The notes below the pieces were generated by a model. It had not been told where the DNA came from, did not search any database, and saw only the letters and a program-made list of their open reading frames with translations. The position numbers and the translations under genes were made by a program. DNA of 9,731 nt. Source: an uncultured Clostridia bacterium (GTDB taxonomy: Bacteria > Bacillota > Clostridia > Christensenellales > Aristaeellaceae). The stretch is from the NCBI GenBank assembly GCA_934647305.1, contig CAKUFI010000091.1:1-9731 (forward strand), given 5' to 3'. Shown here piece after piece: positions 1 through 6,353 of the stretch (position 1 is its first letter; every line of letters starts with the position of its first letter).

Positions 1-73
1 TTTTCAAGGATCGCTCCCGTCTGGCCAGAGCCTCGCTCGCGCTTGCCTCTCGCTCGACGGCTTGATTAGTATA
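1..73 (-). other. Probable rRNA (stable RNA) operon leader, running off the left edge
   Basis: Read on the minus strand, this is the transcript leader downstream of the promoter at 68-96. It has no ORF. Near the edge it reads GATCCTTGAAAA, resembling the boxA-like motif (CTTTGAAAAC) found in Firmicute rRNA operon leaders and spacers. It also contains a GAGCGAG direct repeat. The rRNA gene itself would lie outside the window, so the identity is inferred from the strong promoter and the boxA-like end. A tRNA operon is the main alternative. Confidence 0.5.
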
Positions 74-96
74 CCAAGAAATCGCCCGTTTGTCAA
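68..96 (-). promoter_or_regulatory. Strong minus-strand sigma-A promoter
   Basis: On the minus strand there is a perfect TTGACA at 96-91, a 17-bp spacer and TATACT at 73-68. Transcription would start near 61 and leave the window to the left. The near-perfect consensus and the non-coding leader that follows suit a stable-RNA operon. Confidence 0.75.
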
Positions 97-180
97 CGAT
101 GTTTTTAAAATGAGTTTCTTCTATAATATGCGCGCACTGAATGTCATATACTTTTCGGACGTTTTCTAAAAAAGTGCAGC

Positions 181-209
181 TTGACAATAAAACAATGTTC
201 TGTTATACT
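181..209 (+). promoter_or_regulatory. Promoter of the DUF4004 gene
   Basis: TTGACA at 181-186 and TATACT at 204-209 are separated by exactly 17 bp. The predicted start near 216 puts the Shine-Dalgarno AAGGGAG (218-224) at the very 5' end of the message, giving a leader of only about 20 nt. Confidence 0.8.
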
Positions 210-234
210 ATGTCTTGAAGGGAGCGAATGACGG

Positions 235-861
235 ATGAACGAGTGGATTTCGAAGCGGGAACTGCTGGCTGAGTGCGGCATTTCCTATGGGCAGCTGTAT
301 CGCTGGAAGCGCGAGGGCCTGATTCCTGAAAGCTGGTTCGTGAAAAAGGCCACGGCGACCGGGCAGGAGACCTTTCTGCCGAGAAAGCAGAGCGTGGAGC
401 GGGTGAAGATGATCCTGGGCAGCCGGGGGCGATGCAGCCAGACCGCGCTGCAGAAATCGCTCTTTCCGCCCGAGCGCACCTACAAATCAACCGACCTGAT
501 CCGCCTGCAGGGGGTGACGCGTCCCCTGATTCAGATCAGCGGCCTGACCGGCGCGAAGGTCTTTACCTATAACCAGGCGCTGTGCGCGATGATCGCCGCC
601 GACATACTCAGCGTGTGCGAGATGCCCGACGAGCAGCTCAAGAGCCTGCTCAAGAACCTGCTGGCCTGGGCCGAGGAAAGTCATGCCTTCGCGGGCAGCA
701 GCGGCCAAATCGTGGTCTTCAGGCATTCTCACGGGGTGCATCCCCTGTGGCTGGACGGGAACTGCGCCGCCCGCGCGCCGATCGGCTGCTCTATACCTTA
801 TGCGCTTCCGCTGGCGGAAATTCCGGAGCGCTTCAATACGAAGCTGCACGCGCTGCCGTAA
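235..861 (+). CDS. YhbD-like DUF4004 family protein with MerR-type N-terminal helix-turn-helix
   Basis: A 208-residue cytoplasmic protein. Residues 4-60 (ISKRELL, GISYGQLYRWKREGLIPESWF, TGQETFLPR) match the N-terminus of Bacillus YhbD/DUF4004 proteins, a MerR-like winged helix-turn-helix; the match is recalled, not searched. The remainder (about 85-208) is the family's own C-terminal region with no catalytic motif I recognise. Full length agrees with the family (about 200-220 residues). The ATG is fixed by AAGGGAG at 218-224. The ATG at 228 is in another frame. In Bacillus, yhbD sits beside bactofilin-like genes; none is seen here, so the gene appears to stand alone between the divergent stable-RNA promoter and greA. 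It is probably DNA-binding, but its target and role are unknown. I see no clear terminator between it and the greA promoter. Confidence 0.85.
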   Translation: MNEWISKRELLAECGISYGQLYRWKREGLIPESWFVKKATATGQETFLPRKQSVERVKMILGSRGRCSQTALQKSLFPPERTYKSTDLIRLQGVTRPLIQISGLTGAKVFTYNQALCAMIAADILSVCEMPDEQLKSLLKNLLAWAEESHAFAGSSGQIVVFRHSHGVHPLWLDGNCAARAPIGCSIPYALPLAEIPERFNTKLHALP

Positions 862-929
862 GGGCCATAGATAGAGACCATAAAAGGTAGAAAAGCCGCC
901 GTCCGCGCGAAAGTTTACTCCGACTGCGG

Positions 930-958
930 TTGACAGCGGGCAGGCGGCGTGCTATACT
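930..958 (+). promoter_or_regulatory. Promoter of the greA-lysS operon
   Basis: TTGACA at 930-935, a 17-bp spacer and TATACT at 953-958. The predicted start is near 965, giving a leader of about 70 nt that contains the terminator-like hairpin at 978-1014. Confidence 0.8.
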
Positions 959-977
959 TGACCCGTTCCCAATAGGT

Positions 978-1014
978 AAGCACTGAAGCGAATGCGCTCA
1001 GTGTTTGTTTTGTT
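978..1014 (+). terminator. Terminator-like hairpin in the greA leader (possible attenuator)
   Basis: CACTGA plus GCG (981-986, 988-990, A987 bulged) pairs with CGC plus TCAGTG (995-1003) around an AATG loop. A U-rich run follows at 1004-1014 (TTTGTTTTGTT). This is the layout of an intrinsic terminator, placed between the greA promoter and its ribosome-binding site. It could give short leader RNAs and attenuate greA-lysS. Function is inferred from structure only. Confidence 0.55.
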
Positions 1015-1035
1015 ATATATTGAGGAGGATTCGAC

Positions 1036-1509
1036 ATGAGCAACGTCATTTCCCTTTCTAAAGAAGGCTACGCCAAGCTGGAGGCAAGGCTTCATTACCT
1101 GCTGACCACCGGCCGCGAGGAAAACCGCAAGGAAATTGAAATCGCCAAGGGCTTCGGCGACCTGAGTGAAAACGCCGAGTACACCGCCGCCCGCGAGGCG
1201 CAGGCCCGCATTGAGGGCGAAATTCTCGACATTCAGGACAAGCTGCAGCACTGTGTGATCGTCGAGGAGGACGAGGACGCGAGCGTGGCCAGCATCGGCA
1301 GCATCGTGCGCGTGTTCGACGAGGAATACGAGGAAGAGGACGAGTACCGCCTGGTGGGCGCGACCGAGGCCGACCCCAAGAAGCTGTACGTCTCCAACGA
1401 GTCGCCGATCGGCAAGGCGCTCCTGGGCGTGCGCAAGGGAGACTCGATCAGCGTCGAAACCCCCGGCGGCCTGCTGAAGCTGCGCGTGCTGGACGTGCGC
1501 AAGGCATAA
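1036..1509 (+). CDS. greA: Transcription elongation factor GreA
   Basis: A 157-residue protein, the usual GreA length. It inserts into the RNA polymerase secondary channel and stimulates cleavage of backtracked RNA. Residues 1-75 form the N-terminal coiled-coil domain. Its tip carries the signature GDLSENAEYTAAREAQ (41-56), including the acidic residues D42 and E45 that coordinate the catalytic metal in the family. The C-terminal FKBP-like domain is marked by SNESPIGKALLGVRKGD (120-136). The start is set by AGGAGG at 1023-1028, 7 nt upstream. Only 24 nt separate it from lysS, with no terminator, so the two are co-transcribed, an arrangement common in Firmicutes. Expression probably depends on the promoter at 930-958 and may be modulated by the leader hairpin. 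Confidence 0.96.
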   Translation: MSNVISLSKEGYAKLEARLHYLLTTGREENRKEIEIAKGFGDLSENAEYTAAREAQARIEGEILDIQDKLQHCVIVEEDEDASVASIGSIVRVFDEEYEEEDEYRLVGATEADPKKLYVSNESPIGKALLGVRKGDSISVETPGGLLKLRVLDVRKA

Positions 1510-1533
1510 CGAAATACGGAAGGAGCAATTCCC

Positions 1534-3489
1534 ATGGCCGATCAAACCGTGAACCAGACCCCCGCAAGCGACCTGTCCGAGCAGAGCCAGATCCGTCTGG
1601 ACAAGCTGAATAAACTGATCGAGGCGGGCAAGAGCCCTTATATTCTCACCAAGTTCGACCGTTCCCACCTCTCCGGCGAGATCGTCGCGCACTATGACGA
1701 GCTGGAGGGCAAGACCGTCAGCATGGCCGGCCGCATGGTCAGCCGCCGCGTGATGGGCAAGGCCAGCTTTGCGCACCTCCTGGACAGAAACGGCAGGTTC
1801 CAGATCTATGTGCGCCGCGACGACGTGGGCGAGGAGGCCTACAAGGACTTCAAGGACTATGACCTCGGCGACGTGATCGGCGTGACCGGTGTGCCGTTTA
1901 AGACCAAGACCGGCGAAATCTCGCTGCACGTGCAGACGCTGACCCTGCTGACCAAGGCGCTGCACCCGCTGCCCGAGAAGTTCCACGGTCTGACCGACAC
2001 CGACACGAGGTATCGTCAGCGCTATCTCGACCTGATCGTCAATCCCGAGGTGCGCGACACCTTCGTCAAGCGCAGCATGATCATGAAGGAGCTGCGTTCC
2101 TTCCTGGACGGCCGCGGCTTCCTGGAGGTCGAGACCCCCATCTTGACCCCCTTTGAGATCGGCGCCTCCGCCCGCCCGTTCTATACCCACCACAACACGC
2201 TGGATATGGACATGGTGCTGCGCATCGAGACCGAGCTGTACCTCAAGCGCCTGATCGTGGGCGGCCTGGAGCGCGTCTACGAGGTGGGCCGCATCTTCCG
2301 CAACGAGGGCATGGACCCCAAGCATAACCCCGAGTTCACCACCATCGAGCTGTATCAGGCCTATACCGACTTTCACGGAATGATGGACCTGGTCGAGGAC
2401 ATGATGAAGACGGTGGCCATGAACGTGTGCGGCGGTCTGGTCGTGCCCTATCAGGGCAAGCAGATCGACCTGGGCCACTGGGAGCGCCTGACCATGATCG
2501 AGGCGGTCAAGAAGTACTCCGGCGTGGACTACAACGACTGGAAGACCGACGAGGACGCCATCGCCGCCGCGAAGGAGCACCACGTCGAGCTGCCCGAGGT
2601 GCCCTCGAAGGGAACCATACTGGCCGAGTTCTTCGACGCCTTCGTCGAGGAAAACCTGATCCAGCCCACCTTCATCTACGACTACCCGGTCGAGATCAGC
2701 CCGCTGGCCAAGCGCAAGCCGGACGATCCCGCCTTCACCGAGCGCTTCGAGTACTTCATCAACGCCACCGAGTTCGGCAACGCCTTCTCCGAGCTGAACG
2801 ACCCGCTCGACCAGCGCGGCCGCTTCGAGCGCCAGGTCGCCGAGCGCAAGGCGCTCGATCCCAACAGCCGCGCCCAGGTGGACTACGACTTCCTCAACGC
2901 GCTGGAAATCGGCATGCCCCCCACGGGCGGCCTGGGCTTCGGCGTAGATCGTCTGGTGATGCTCTTGACCGACTCGGCCAGCATCCGCGACGTGCTGCTC
3001 TTCCCGACGATGAAGGAGGTTGGCTGCTCCAAGGCCGCCGAAAAGCCCGAGGAAACCGCCGTTATCGGCGGCGCCAGGGGGACGACTGAAATCGAAATCA
3101 AGGACGAGCCGATCGACTTCTCCAAGGTCGAGATCGAGCCGCTGTTCAAGGACACCGTCGACTTTGAGACCTTCTCGAAGTCCGACTTCCGCGCCGTGAA
3201 GGTGCTCGCCTGCGAGGCGGTCAAGAAGTCCAAGAAGCTGCTGAAGTTCACCCTGGACGACGGCACCGGCACCGAGCGCATCATCCTCAGCGGCATTCAC
3301 GAGTACTACGAGCCCGAGGAGCTGGTGGGCAAGACCTGCATCGCCATCGTCAACCTGCCGCCCAGAGCCATGATGGGCATCGACTCCTGCGGCATGCTGA
3401 TCTCCGCGGTACACACCGAGGAGGGCAAGGAAAAGCTGCACCTGCTGATGGTCGATCCCCACATCCCCGCCGGCGCGAAGCTGTACTGA
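1534..3489 (+). CDS. lysS: Lysyl-tRNA synthetase (class II) with C-terminal tRNA-binding domain
   Basis: A 651-residue enzyme that charges tRNA-Lys with lysine using ATP. Residues about 60-140 are the OB-fold anticodon-binding domain and about 155-495 the class II core. Motif 2 includes FRNEG (255-259) and HNPEFTTIELYQAY. Motif 3 is GLGFGVDR (466-473). Lysine-pocket residues known from E. coli LysS are kept: E234 in TELYLK, and N416, F418 and E420 in GNAFSELND. The usual IAPELYLK is IETELYLK here. A standard bacterial LysRS ends near residue 495. This one continues through an acidic linker (about 500-540) into an EMAP/Trbp111-type OB-fold tRNA-binding domain (about 543-651; DFRAVKV, KSKKLLKF, SGIHEYYEPEELVGK, NLPPRAMMGIDSCGM), the domain found at the C-terminus of many MetRS. 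The start follows AAGGAG (1520-1525) by 8 nt. Second gene of the greA operon. Confidence 0.96.
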   Translation: MADQTVNQTPASDLSEQSQIRLDKLNKLIEAGKSPYILTKFDRSHLSGEIVAHYDELEGKTVSMAGRMVSRRVMGKASFAHLLDRNGRFQIYVRRDDVGEEAYKDFKDYDLGDVIGVTGVPFKTKTGEISLHVQTLTLLTKALHPLPEKFHGLTDTDTRYRQRYLDLIVNPEVRDTFVKRSMIMKELRSFLDGRGFLEVETPILTPFEIGASARPFYTHHNTLDMDMVLRIETELYLKRLIVGGLERVYEVGRIFRNEGMDPKHNPEFTTIELYQAYTDFHGMMDLVEDMMKTVAMNVCGGLVVPYQGKQIDLGHWERLTMIEAVKKYSGVDYNDWKTDEDAIAAAKEHHVELPEVPSKGTILAEFFDAFVEENLIQPTFIYDYPVEISPLAKRKPDDPAFTERFEYFINATEFGNAFSELNDPLDQRGRFERQVAERKALDPNSRAQVDYDFLNALEIGMPPTGGLGFGVDRLVMLLTDSASIRDVLLFPTMKEVGCSKAAEKPEETAVIGGARGTTEIEIKDEPIDFSKVEIEPLFKDTVDFETFSKSDFRAVKVLACEAVKKSKKLLKFTLDDGTGTERIILSGIHEYYEPEELVGKTCIAIVNLPPRAMMGIDSCGMLISAVHTEEGKEKLHLLMVDPHIPAGAKLY

Positions 3490-3500
3490 TCCGATTTTTG

Positions 3501-3536
3501 ATGGGCAGTCCGGAGCGGGACTGCCCGTTCTTTCTG
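3501..3536 (+). terminator. Terminator after lysS
   Basis: GGGCAGTCC (3503-3511) pairs perfectly with GGACTGCCC (3518-3526) around a 6-nt loop. The stem extends to 11 bp with A-U and U-G pairs, then TTCTTTCT follows. The T-run is imperfect, so some read-through into the next gene, only 30 nt on, is likely. Confidence 0.7.
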
Positions 3537-3557
3537 TCCGGTAAGGAGGGATTTTTC

Positions 3558-3884
3558 ATGCCGCTCACCGTCAACCTCTACTACACCGGCGAGGGCGACG
3601 CCGCGCGCGCGTTCGCCGAGGAAATGACGCGCAGCGGCACGGTCGCCGCCATCCGCAGCGAGCCGGGCTGCCTGCGCTACGAGTACTTTTTCCCGATGGA
3701 CGACCCGCACACCGTGCTGCTGATCGACAGCTGGGCGAGCCAGGAGGCCGTCGACGCGCATCACCGCACCCCGATGATGCGCACAATCGCCGAGCTGCGC
3801 GAAAAGTACGACCTGCACATGCGCGTCGAGCGGTTCGTGCCCGACGAGCCGCCCCAGGCCGACCGGACGTTCGTCCGCGAGTAA
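3558..3884 (+). CDS. ABM-domain (antibiotic biosynthesis monooxygenase-like) protein
   Basis: A 108-residue single-domain protein of the dimeric alpha/beta-barrel ABM fold, which includes YgiN-type quinol monooxygenases and small heme- or quinone-acting enzymes. The family pattern is visible as EPGCLRYEYFFPMDDPHTVLL (35-55), SWASQEAVDAHHRTPMM (58-74) and a C-terminal strand LHMRVERFV (86-94). The conserved histidine-containing AHH segment is at 68-70. The start is taken at ATG 3558 because AAGGAGGG (3543-3550) lies 7 nt upstream; an earlier in-frame ATG at 3498 would run the frame through the lysS terminator. The NUDIX gene's ribosome-binding site overlaps this gene's stop, so the two are translationally coupled. 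Substrate is unknown. I see no own promoter, so it may depend on read-through from lysS. Confidence 0.85.
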   Translation: MPLTVNLYYTGEGDAARAFAEEMTRSGTVAAIRSEPGCLRYEYFFPMDDPHTVLLIDSWASQEAVDAHHRTPMMRTIAELREKYDLHMRVERFVPDEPPQADRTFVRE

Positions 3885-3897
3885 GGGAGGTCAAACG

Positions 3898-4434
3898 ATG
3901 GAGCTTTGGGATCTTTACGACCGCGACCGGCAGCTGCTGGGCCGCACGATGGCGCGCGGCGAAAAACAGCCCGAGGGAACCTGCCACCTTGTGGTGCACA
4001 TCTGCCTGTTCAATTCAAGGGGCGAAATGCTGATTCAGCAGCGCCAGAGCTTCAAGAGCGGCTGGTCGAATTTTTGGGATCTGACGGTGGGCGGCAGCGC
4101 CGTGGCGGGCGAGAGCAGCCGAACCGCGGCCGAGCGGGAAGTGCGCGAGGAACTGGGGCTTTCGCTGTCCCTTGAGGGCGTGCGGCCCGCGCTGACGGTG
4201 CACTTCGATCAGGGCTTCGACGACGTGTACGTCCTCGAACGCGAGGTCGACCCGGCCGGCCTGACCCTTCAGAGCGAGGAGGTACAGGCCGTGCGCTGGG
4301 CGAGCCTGCCCGAAATCCTGGAAATGGTTCGCGCAGGCGCGTTCATCCCCTACCACGAGAGCCTTCTCGAGCTGCTGTTTTTCCTGCGCAATCACGGCGG
4401 CGCGCACACCGCGCCCGACCCCACGCGAACCTGA
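3898..4434 (+). CDS. NUDIX hydrolase (YfcD/Idi-like)
   Basis: A 178-residue cytoplasmic hydrolase of nucleoside-diphosphate-linked compounds. The complete Nudix box GX5EX7REVXEELGL spans residues 66-88, with metal-binding glutamates at E81, E84 and E85 (REVREELGL). The N-terminal ELWDLYDRDRQLLGRTMARG and the segment HICLFNSRGEMLIQQRQSFKSGW are typical of the subgroup related to isopentenyl-diphosphate isomerase and E. coli YfcD; it need not isomerise anything. The ribosome-binding site AAGGGAGG (3883-3890) overlaps the stop of the ABM gene, giving tight coupling. A rho-independent terminator follows at 4461-4495. The substrate cannot be read from the sequence. Pairing with an ABM protein suggests a small oxidative-damage or metabolite-repair role, but that is inference. 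Confidence 0.9.
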   Translation: MELWDLYDRDRQLLGRTMARGEKQPEGTCHLVVHICLFNSRGEMLIQQRQSFKSGWSNFWDLTVGGSAVAGESSRTAAEREVREELGLSLSLEGVRPALTVHFDQGFDDVYVLEREVDPAGLTLQSEEVQAVRWASLPEILEMVRAGAFIPYHESLLELLFFLRNHGGAHTAPDPTRT

Positions 4435-4460
4435 GCGCCGCCCGAAAGCGCGCCCATCCC

Positions 4461-4495
4461 GCCCGGAAAAAGTCACGCGCTCCGGGCGCTTTTTT
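4461..4495 (+). terminator. Terminator after the NUDIX gene
   Basis: GCCCGGA (4461-4467) pairs with TCCGGGC (4481-4487) around a 13-nt loop, followed by GC and six Ts (4490-4495). It closes the ABM-NUDIX unit just upstream of the next AraC gene. Confidence 0.75.
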
Positions 4496-4522
4496 GATAG
4501 ACTCAACGCGGAGGTGAGACAG

Positions 4523-5398
4523 ATGGATATGCTCCGGCAGCTCAACGCGGCGATCGATTACCTGGAGGCGAATCTGGACGCGGCGCCCGATCTGGACAGG
4601 GCGGCCGGCATCGCCTGCGTGACGGCGGACACATTCGCCCGCTTTTTCAGCTATATGACCGGCATGACGCCGACGGAATACGTCCGGCGCAGGCGGCTGA
4701 GCCTCGCGGCGCAGGAGCTGCGGCAGAGCGAAACGCCGATCGTCGACCTGGCGGTCAAATACGGCTACGACAGCGCCGCCGCCTTTTCGAGGGCCTTTGG
4801 CAGGCAGCACGGCGTCGCCCCGTCCGTTTTCCGCAAAAGCGGCGGCTCGCTCAGGCTCTATCCGCCCGTCTCCTTTCACATCACCGTCAAAGGAGCGAAG
4901 GAAATGGACTTTAGAATGATCGAACTGGAAAACACCCCGGTGTGCGGCGTTTCCATGCCCTACGAGGGGCAGGGGTACGCCTCTCGGGAGGAACTGCGCC
5001 ACCGCATGTGGTCGGAGCACTGCGAAGACATTCCCCGCCTGCTCTGCGGGGACGGCTGGAATCAGCCCGGCAGCACGGCCTGTGACGGGGTCTGGTACGG
5101 CGTGTGGCAGAACGGCGGCTACATGATCGCCCGGGATCCATCCGCCGTCCGGGGAGGCGGGCTGGAGACGCGGACGCTTCCCGCCGGCGCCTGGGCCGCG
5201 TTCAAAACGAAGCCCGGCGGGCTCGCGTGGGAGGAGCTCCCCCGGCTGTTTGAGCTGATCTTCGACTGCTGGCTGCCCTCCTCCGGCTATTGCCAAAGGG
5301 AGGAGCTCGTCGTCGAGGTGCTGCACCTGTGGACTGATCGGGCGCTCCGCCGGAAAAAGCGCTATTATGAGGTTTGGGTTCCGGTCGCGCCCCGGTAG
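4523..5398 (+). CDS. AraC-family regulator with GyrI-like effector-binding domain
   Basis: A 291-residue transcription regulator. Residues about 5-105 are the AraC-type DNA-binding domain at the N-terminus, with the first helix-turn-helix near 25-45 (DLDRAAGIACVTADTFARFF) and the second near 70-95 (PIVDLAVKYGYDSAAAFSRAF), then GVAPSVFRK. Residues about 129-287 form a GyrI-like (SOUL/BmrR-type) small-molecule pocket ending YYEVWVPV. This order is that of Rob/SoxS-like multidrug or stress regulators. The in-frame GTG at 4514 lies inside the Shine-Dalgarno GGAGGTGA (4510-4517), so ATG 4523 is the start. No clear promoter is visible in the short gap after the upstream terminator. It converges on another AraC gene. 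The ligand and targets are unknown. Confidence 0.9.
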   Translation: MDMLRQLNAAIDYLEANLDAAPDLDRAAGIACVTADTFARFFSYMTGMTPTEYVRRRRLSLAAQELRQSETPIVDLAVKYGYDSAAAFSRAFGRQHGVAPSVFRKSGGSLRLYPPVSFHITVKGAKEMDFRMIELENTPVCGVSMPYEGQGYASREELRHRMWSEHCEDIPRLLCGDGWNQPGSTACDGVWYGVWQNGGYMIARDPSAVRGGGLETRTLPAGAWAAFKTKPGGLAWEELPRLFELIFDCWLPSSGYCQREELVVEVLHLWTDRALRRKKRYYEVWVPVAPR

Positions 5399-5418
5399 CG
5401 TTCGGAAATCCCGAACGC
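5398..5418 (+). repeat. Small perfect hairpin just after the GyrI-type araC stop
   Basis: GCGTTCGG (5398-5405) pairs with CCGAACGC (5411-5418) around a 5-nt loop, overlapping the last base of the stop codon. It has no T-run; it probably stabilises the mRNA end or assists the terminator 6 nt downstream. Confidence 0.5.
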
Positions 5419-5423
5419 GTACC

Positions 5424-5458
5424 GCGCCCTCCCGAGCGGCTCGGGAGGGCGCTTTTTT
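5424..5458 (+). terminator. Strong terminator of the GyrI-type araC gene
   Basis: A perfect 13-bp stem, GCGCCCTCCCGAG (5424-5436) with CTCGGGAGGGCGC (5440-5452), a CGG loop and six Ts (5453-5458). The T-run overlaps the stop codon of the convergent minus-strand gene (5457-5459). There is no A-run on the left flank, so it should work only in the plus direction. Confidence 0.92.
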
Positions 5459-6200
5459 ATTTGCGCGTCTGCCCGGGGGCATGACCGAACCGGCGCTTAT
5501 AGGCCCGGCTGAAGGAGTACACGTCCGCGTAGCCCACTAAAACCGCCGTCTCGGTCGCGGTTCGTCCCTCGAGCAGCAGGCTCCGGGCGCGATCCATGCG
5601 CAGCCCGGTCAGGTACTGAAATGGCGCCCTGCCGTACCTTTTCACGAACAGCCGCCGCAGGTACACCTCGCTCAGGTGCGCGGCCCGGGCAAGCTCGGCG
5701 CAGGACAGATCCGGCCGGGCGTATTCCTCCGCCATCAGCCGCAGCGCGGGCGAGAGCAGCTCGTCTGTGCGGTCGCTCCGCTCGCCCTGCAGCAGTGCGC
5801 CCAGGAGTGCGTAGGTCTCGCCCAGCATCCGCGCCCGCGCGTCGGGTGAGGCGTGCGCCGCAAGCACCTCCAGCCGCTCGCAGAAACCCCAGGCCGCGCC
5901 CGCGTCGATCGGGCGCAGGGGCAGTATGTCCGCCGGAACCTGCAGGGCGTGAAAGCTGAAGAGCAGGCTGTCCGCCTCGAGCAGGCATTCGTTCAGGTAA
6001 CAGCTCCCCTCCGGCACGAAGATCGGATGCTGCGCGTCGGCAATGATCTCGCGCTCGTTTTGGGTAAAGCGCAGCCTGCCCGCCACTGGCACGATCAGCG
6101 CCGAGGCATACCGCCCCCGCATCTCCAGTCTGCGCCCCTGCCTGTCGTGAATCCGCATCACGCCCAGCGGCTCGCTGATCACGATCTGTTCAAGCTCCAT
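5457..6200 (-). CDS. AraC-family regulator with cupin-type sensor domain
   Basis: A 247-residue regulator. Residues about 25-90 resemble the cupin-like ligand-sensing half (VPVAGRLRF, HPIFVPEGSCYLNE). Residues about 148-245 are the C-terminal AraC DNA-binding domain, with helix-turn-helix elements at LSCAELARAAHLSEVYLRRLFVKRYGRAPFQYL (165-197) and ETAVLVGYADVYSFSRAYKRRFGHAPGQ (217-244). The start is ATG at 6200, preceded at 7 nt by GGGAGGG (6214-6208). The frame stays open much further upstream, but the promoter -10 box lies at 6225-6220, which rules out a longer protein. It diverges from a short-chain dehydrogenase gene, the standard layout for a local regulator and its target. Its stop lies in the T-run of the opposing terminator. 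The effector is unknown. Confidence 0.9.
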   Translation of the reverse strand: MELEQIVISEPLGVMRIHDRQGRRLEMRGRYASALIVPVAGRLRFTQNEREIIADAQHPIFVPEGSCYLNECLLEADSLLFSFHALQVPADILPLRPIDAGAAWGFCERLEVLAAHASPDARARMLGETYALLGALLQGERSDRTDELLSPALRLMAEEYARPDLSCAELARAAHLSEVYLRRLFVKRYGRAPFQYLTGLRMDRARSLLLEGRTATETAVLVGYADVYSFSRAYKRRFGHAPGQTRK

Positions 6201-6219
6201 ACCGCATCCCTCCCGCCCC

Positions 6220-6248
6220 ATTGTAGCAGAGCGCGTTCCGCCCGTCAA
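6220..6248 (-). promoter_or_regulatory. Promoter of the cupin-type araC gene
   Basis: On the minus strand, TTGACG (6248-6243), a 17-bp spacer and TACAAT (6225-6220). The expected start near 6213 falls inside the Shine-Dalgarno region, so the leader would be only about 13 nt. Confidence 0.7.
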
Positions 6249-6259
6249 CAGAAGGATCG

Positions 6260-6286
6260 TTTCAGATAAACTTCGGCGCTTTTCAG
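6260..6286 (+). promoter_or_regulatory. Candidate AraC operator: TTTCAG direct repeat, 21-bp spacing
   Basis: TTTCAG occurs at 6260-6265 and 6281-6286, with a shared C two bases before and A three bases after each copy. The 21-bp offset places both on the same helix face, as for AraC half-sites. The proximal copy ends 3 bp before the SDR promoter's -35 box. A six-base match can arise by chance. Confidence 0.4.
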
Positions 6287-6289
6287 GCA

Positions 6290-6319
6290 TTGTCTTCCCG
6301 CCCCCGCGGGTGCTATAAT
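6290..6319 (+). promoter_or_regulatory. Promoter of the SDR gene (extended -10)
   Basis: A perfect TATAAT at 6314-6319 is preceded by TG one base before it (6311-6312), an extended -10. The -35 is weak (TTGTCT, 6290-6295, 18-bp spacer), which suits an activator-dependent promoter. A CCCGCGGG palindrome (6303-6310) lies in the spacer. Confidence 0.7.
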
Positions 6320-6353
6320 GAGCCTGCAAAATACGCGGACGGAGGGGATTTTC

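Noticed and set aside
101..152. Extra -10-like sites TATAAT (122-127) and TATACT (147-152) in the left control region
   Set aside because: Neither has a credible -35 at 16-18 bp; the region is simply AT-rich.
1510..1533. Possible T-box or lysine riboswitch before lysS
   Set aside because: Only 24 nt separate greA and lysS, too short for either. The greA leader is also too short and lacks T-box or L-box motifs.
952..3462. An 836-codon open frame antisense to greA and lysS
   Set aside because: It mirrors the codon pattern of two certain genes in GC-rich DNA. Its product is a low-complexity mix of Val, Leu, His, Asp and Gly, with no motif and no ribosome-binding site.
3498..3557. Upstream start for the ABM protein
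   Set aside because: It would place coding sequence through the lysS terminator. No Shine-Dalgarno precedes 3498, while a strong one precedes 3558.
4514..4522. GTG start for the GyrI-type AraC protein
   Set aside because: The GTG is part of the GGAGGTGA ribosome-binding site of the ATG at 4523.
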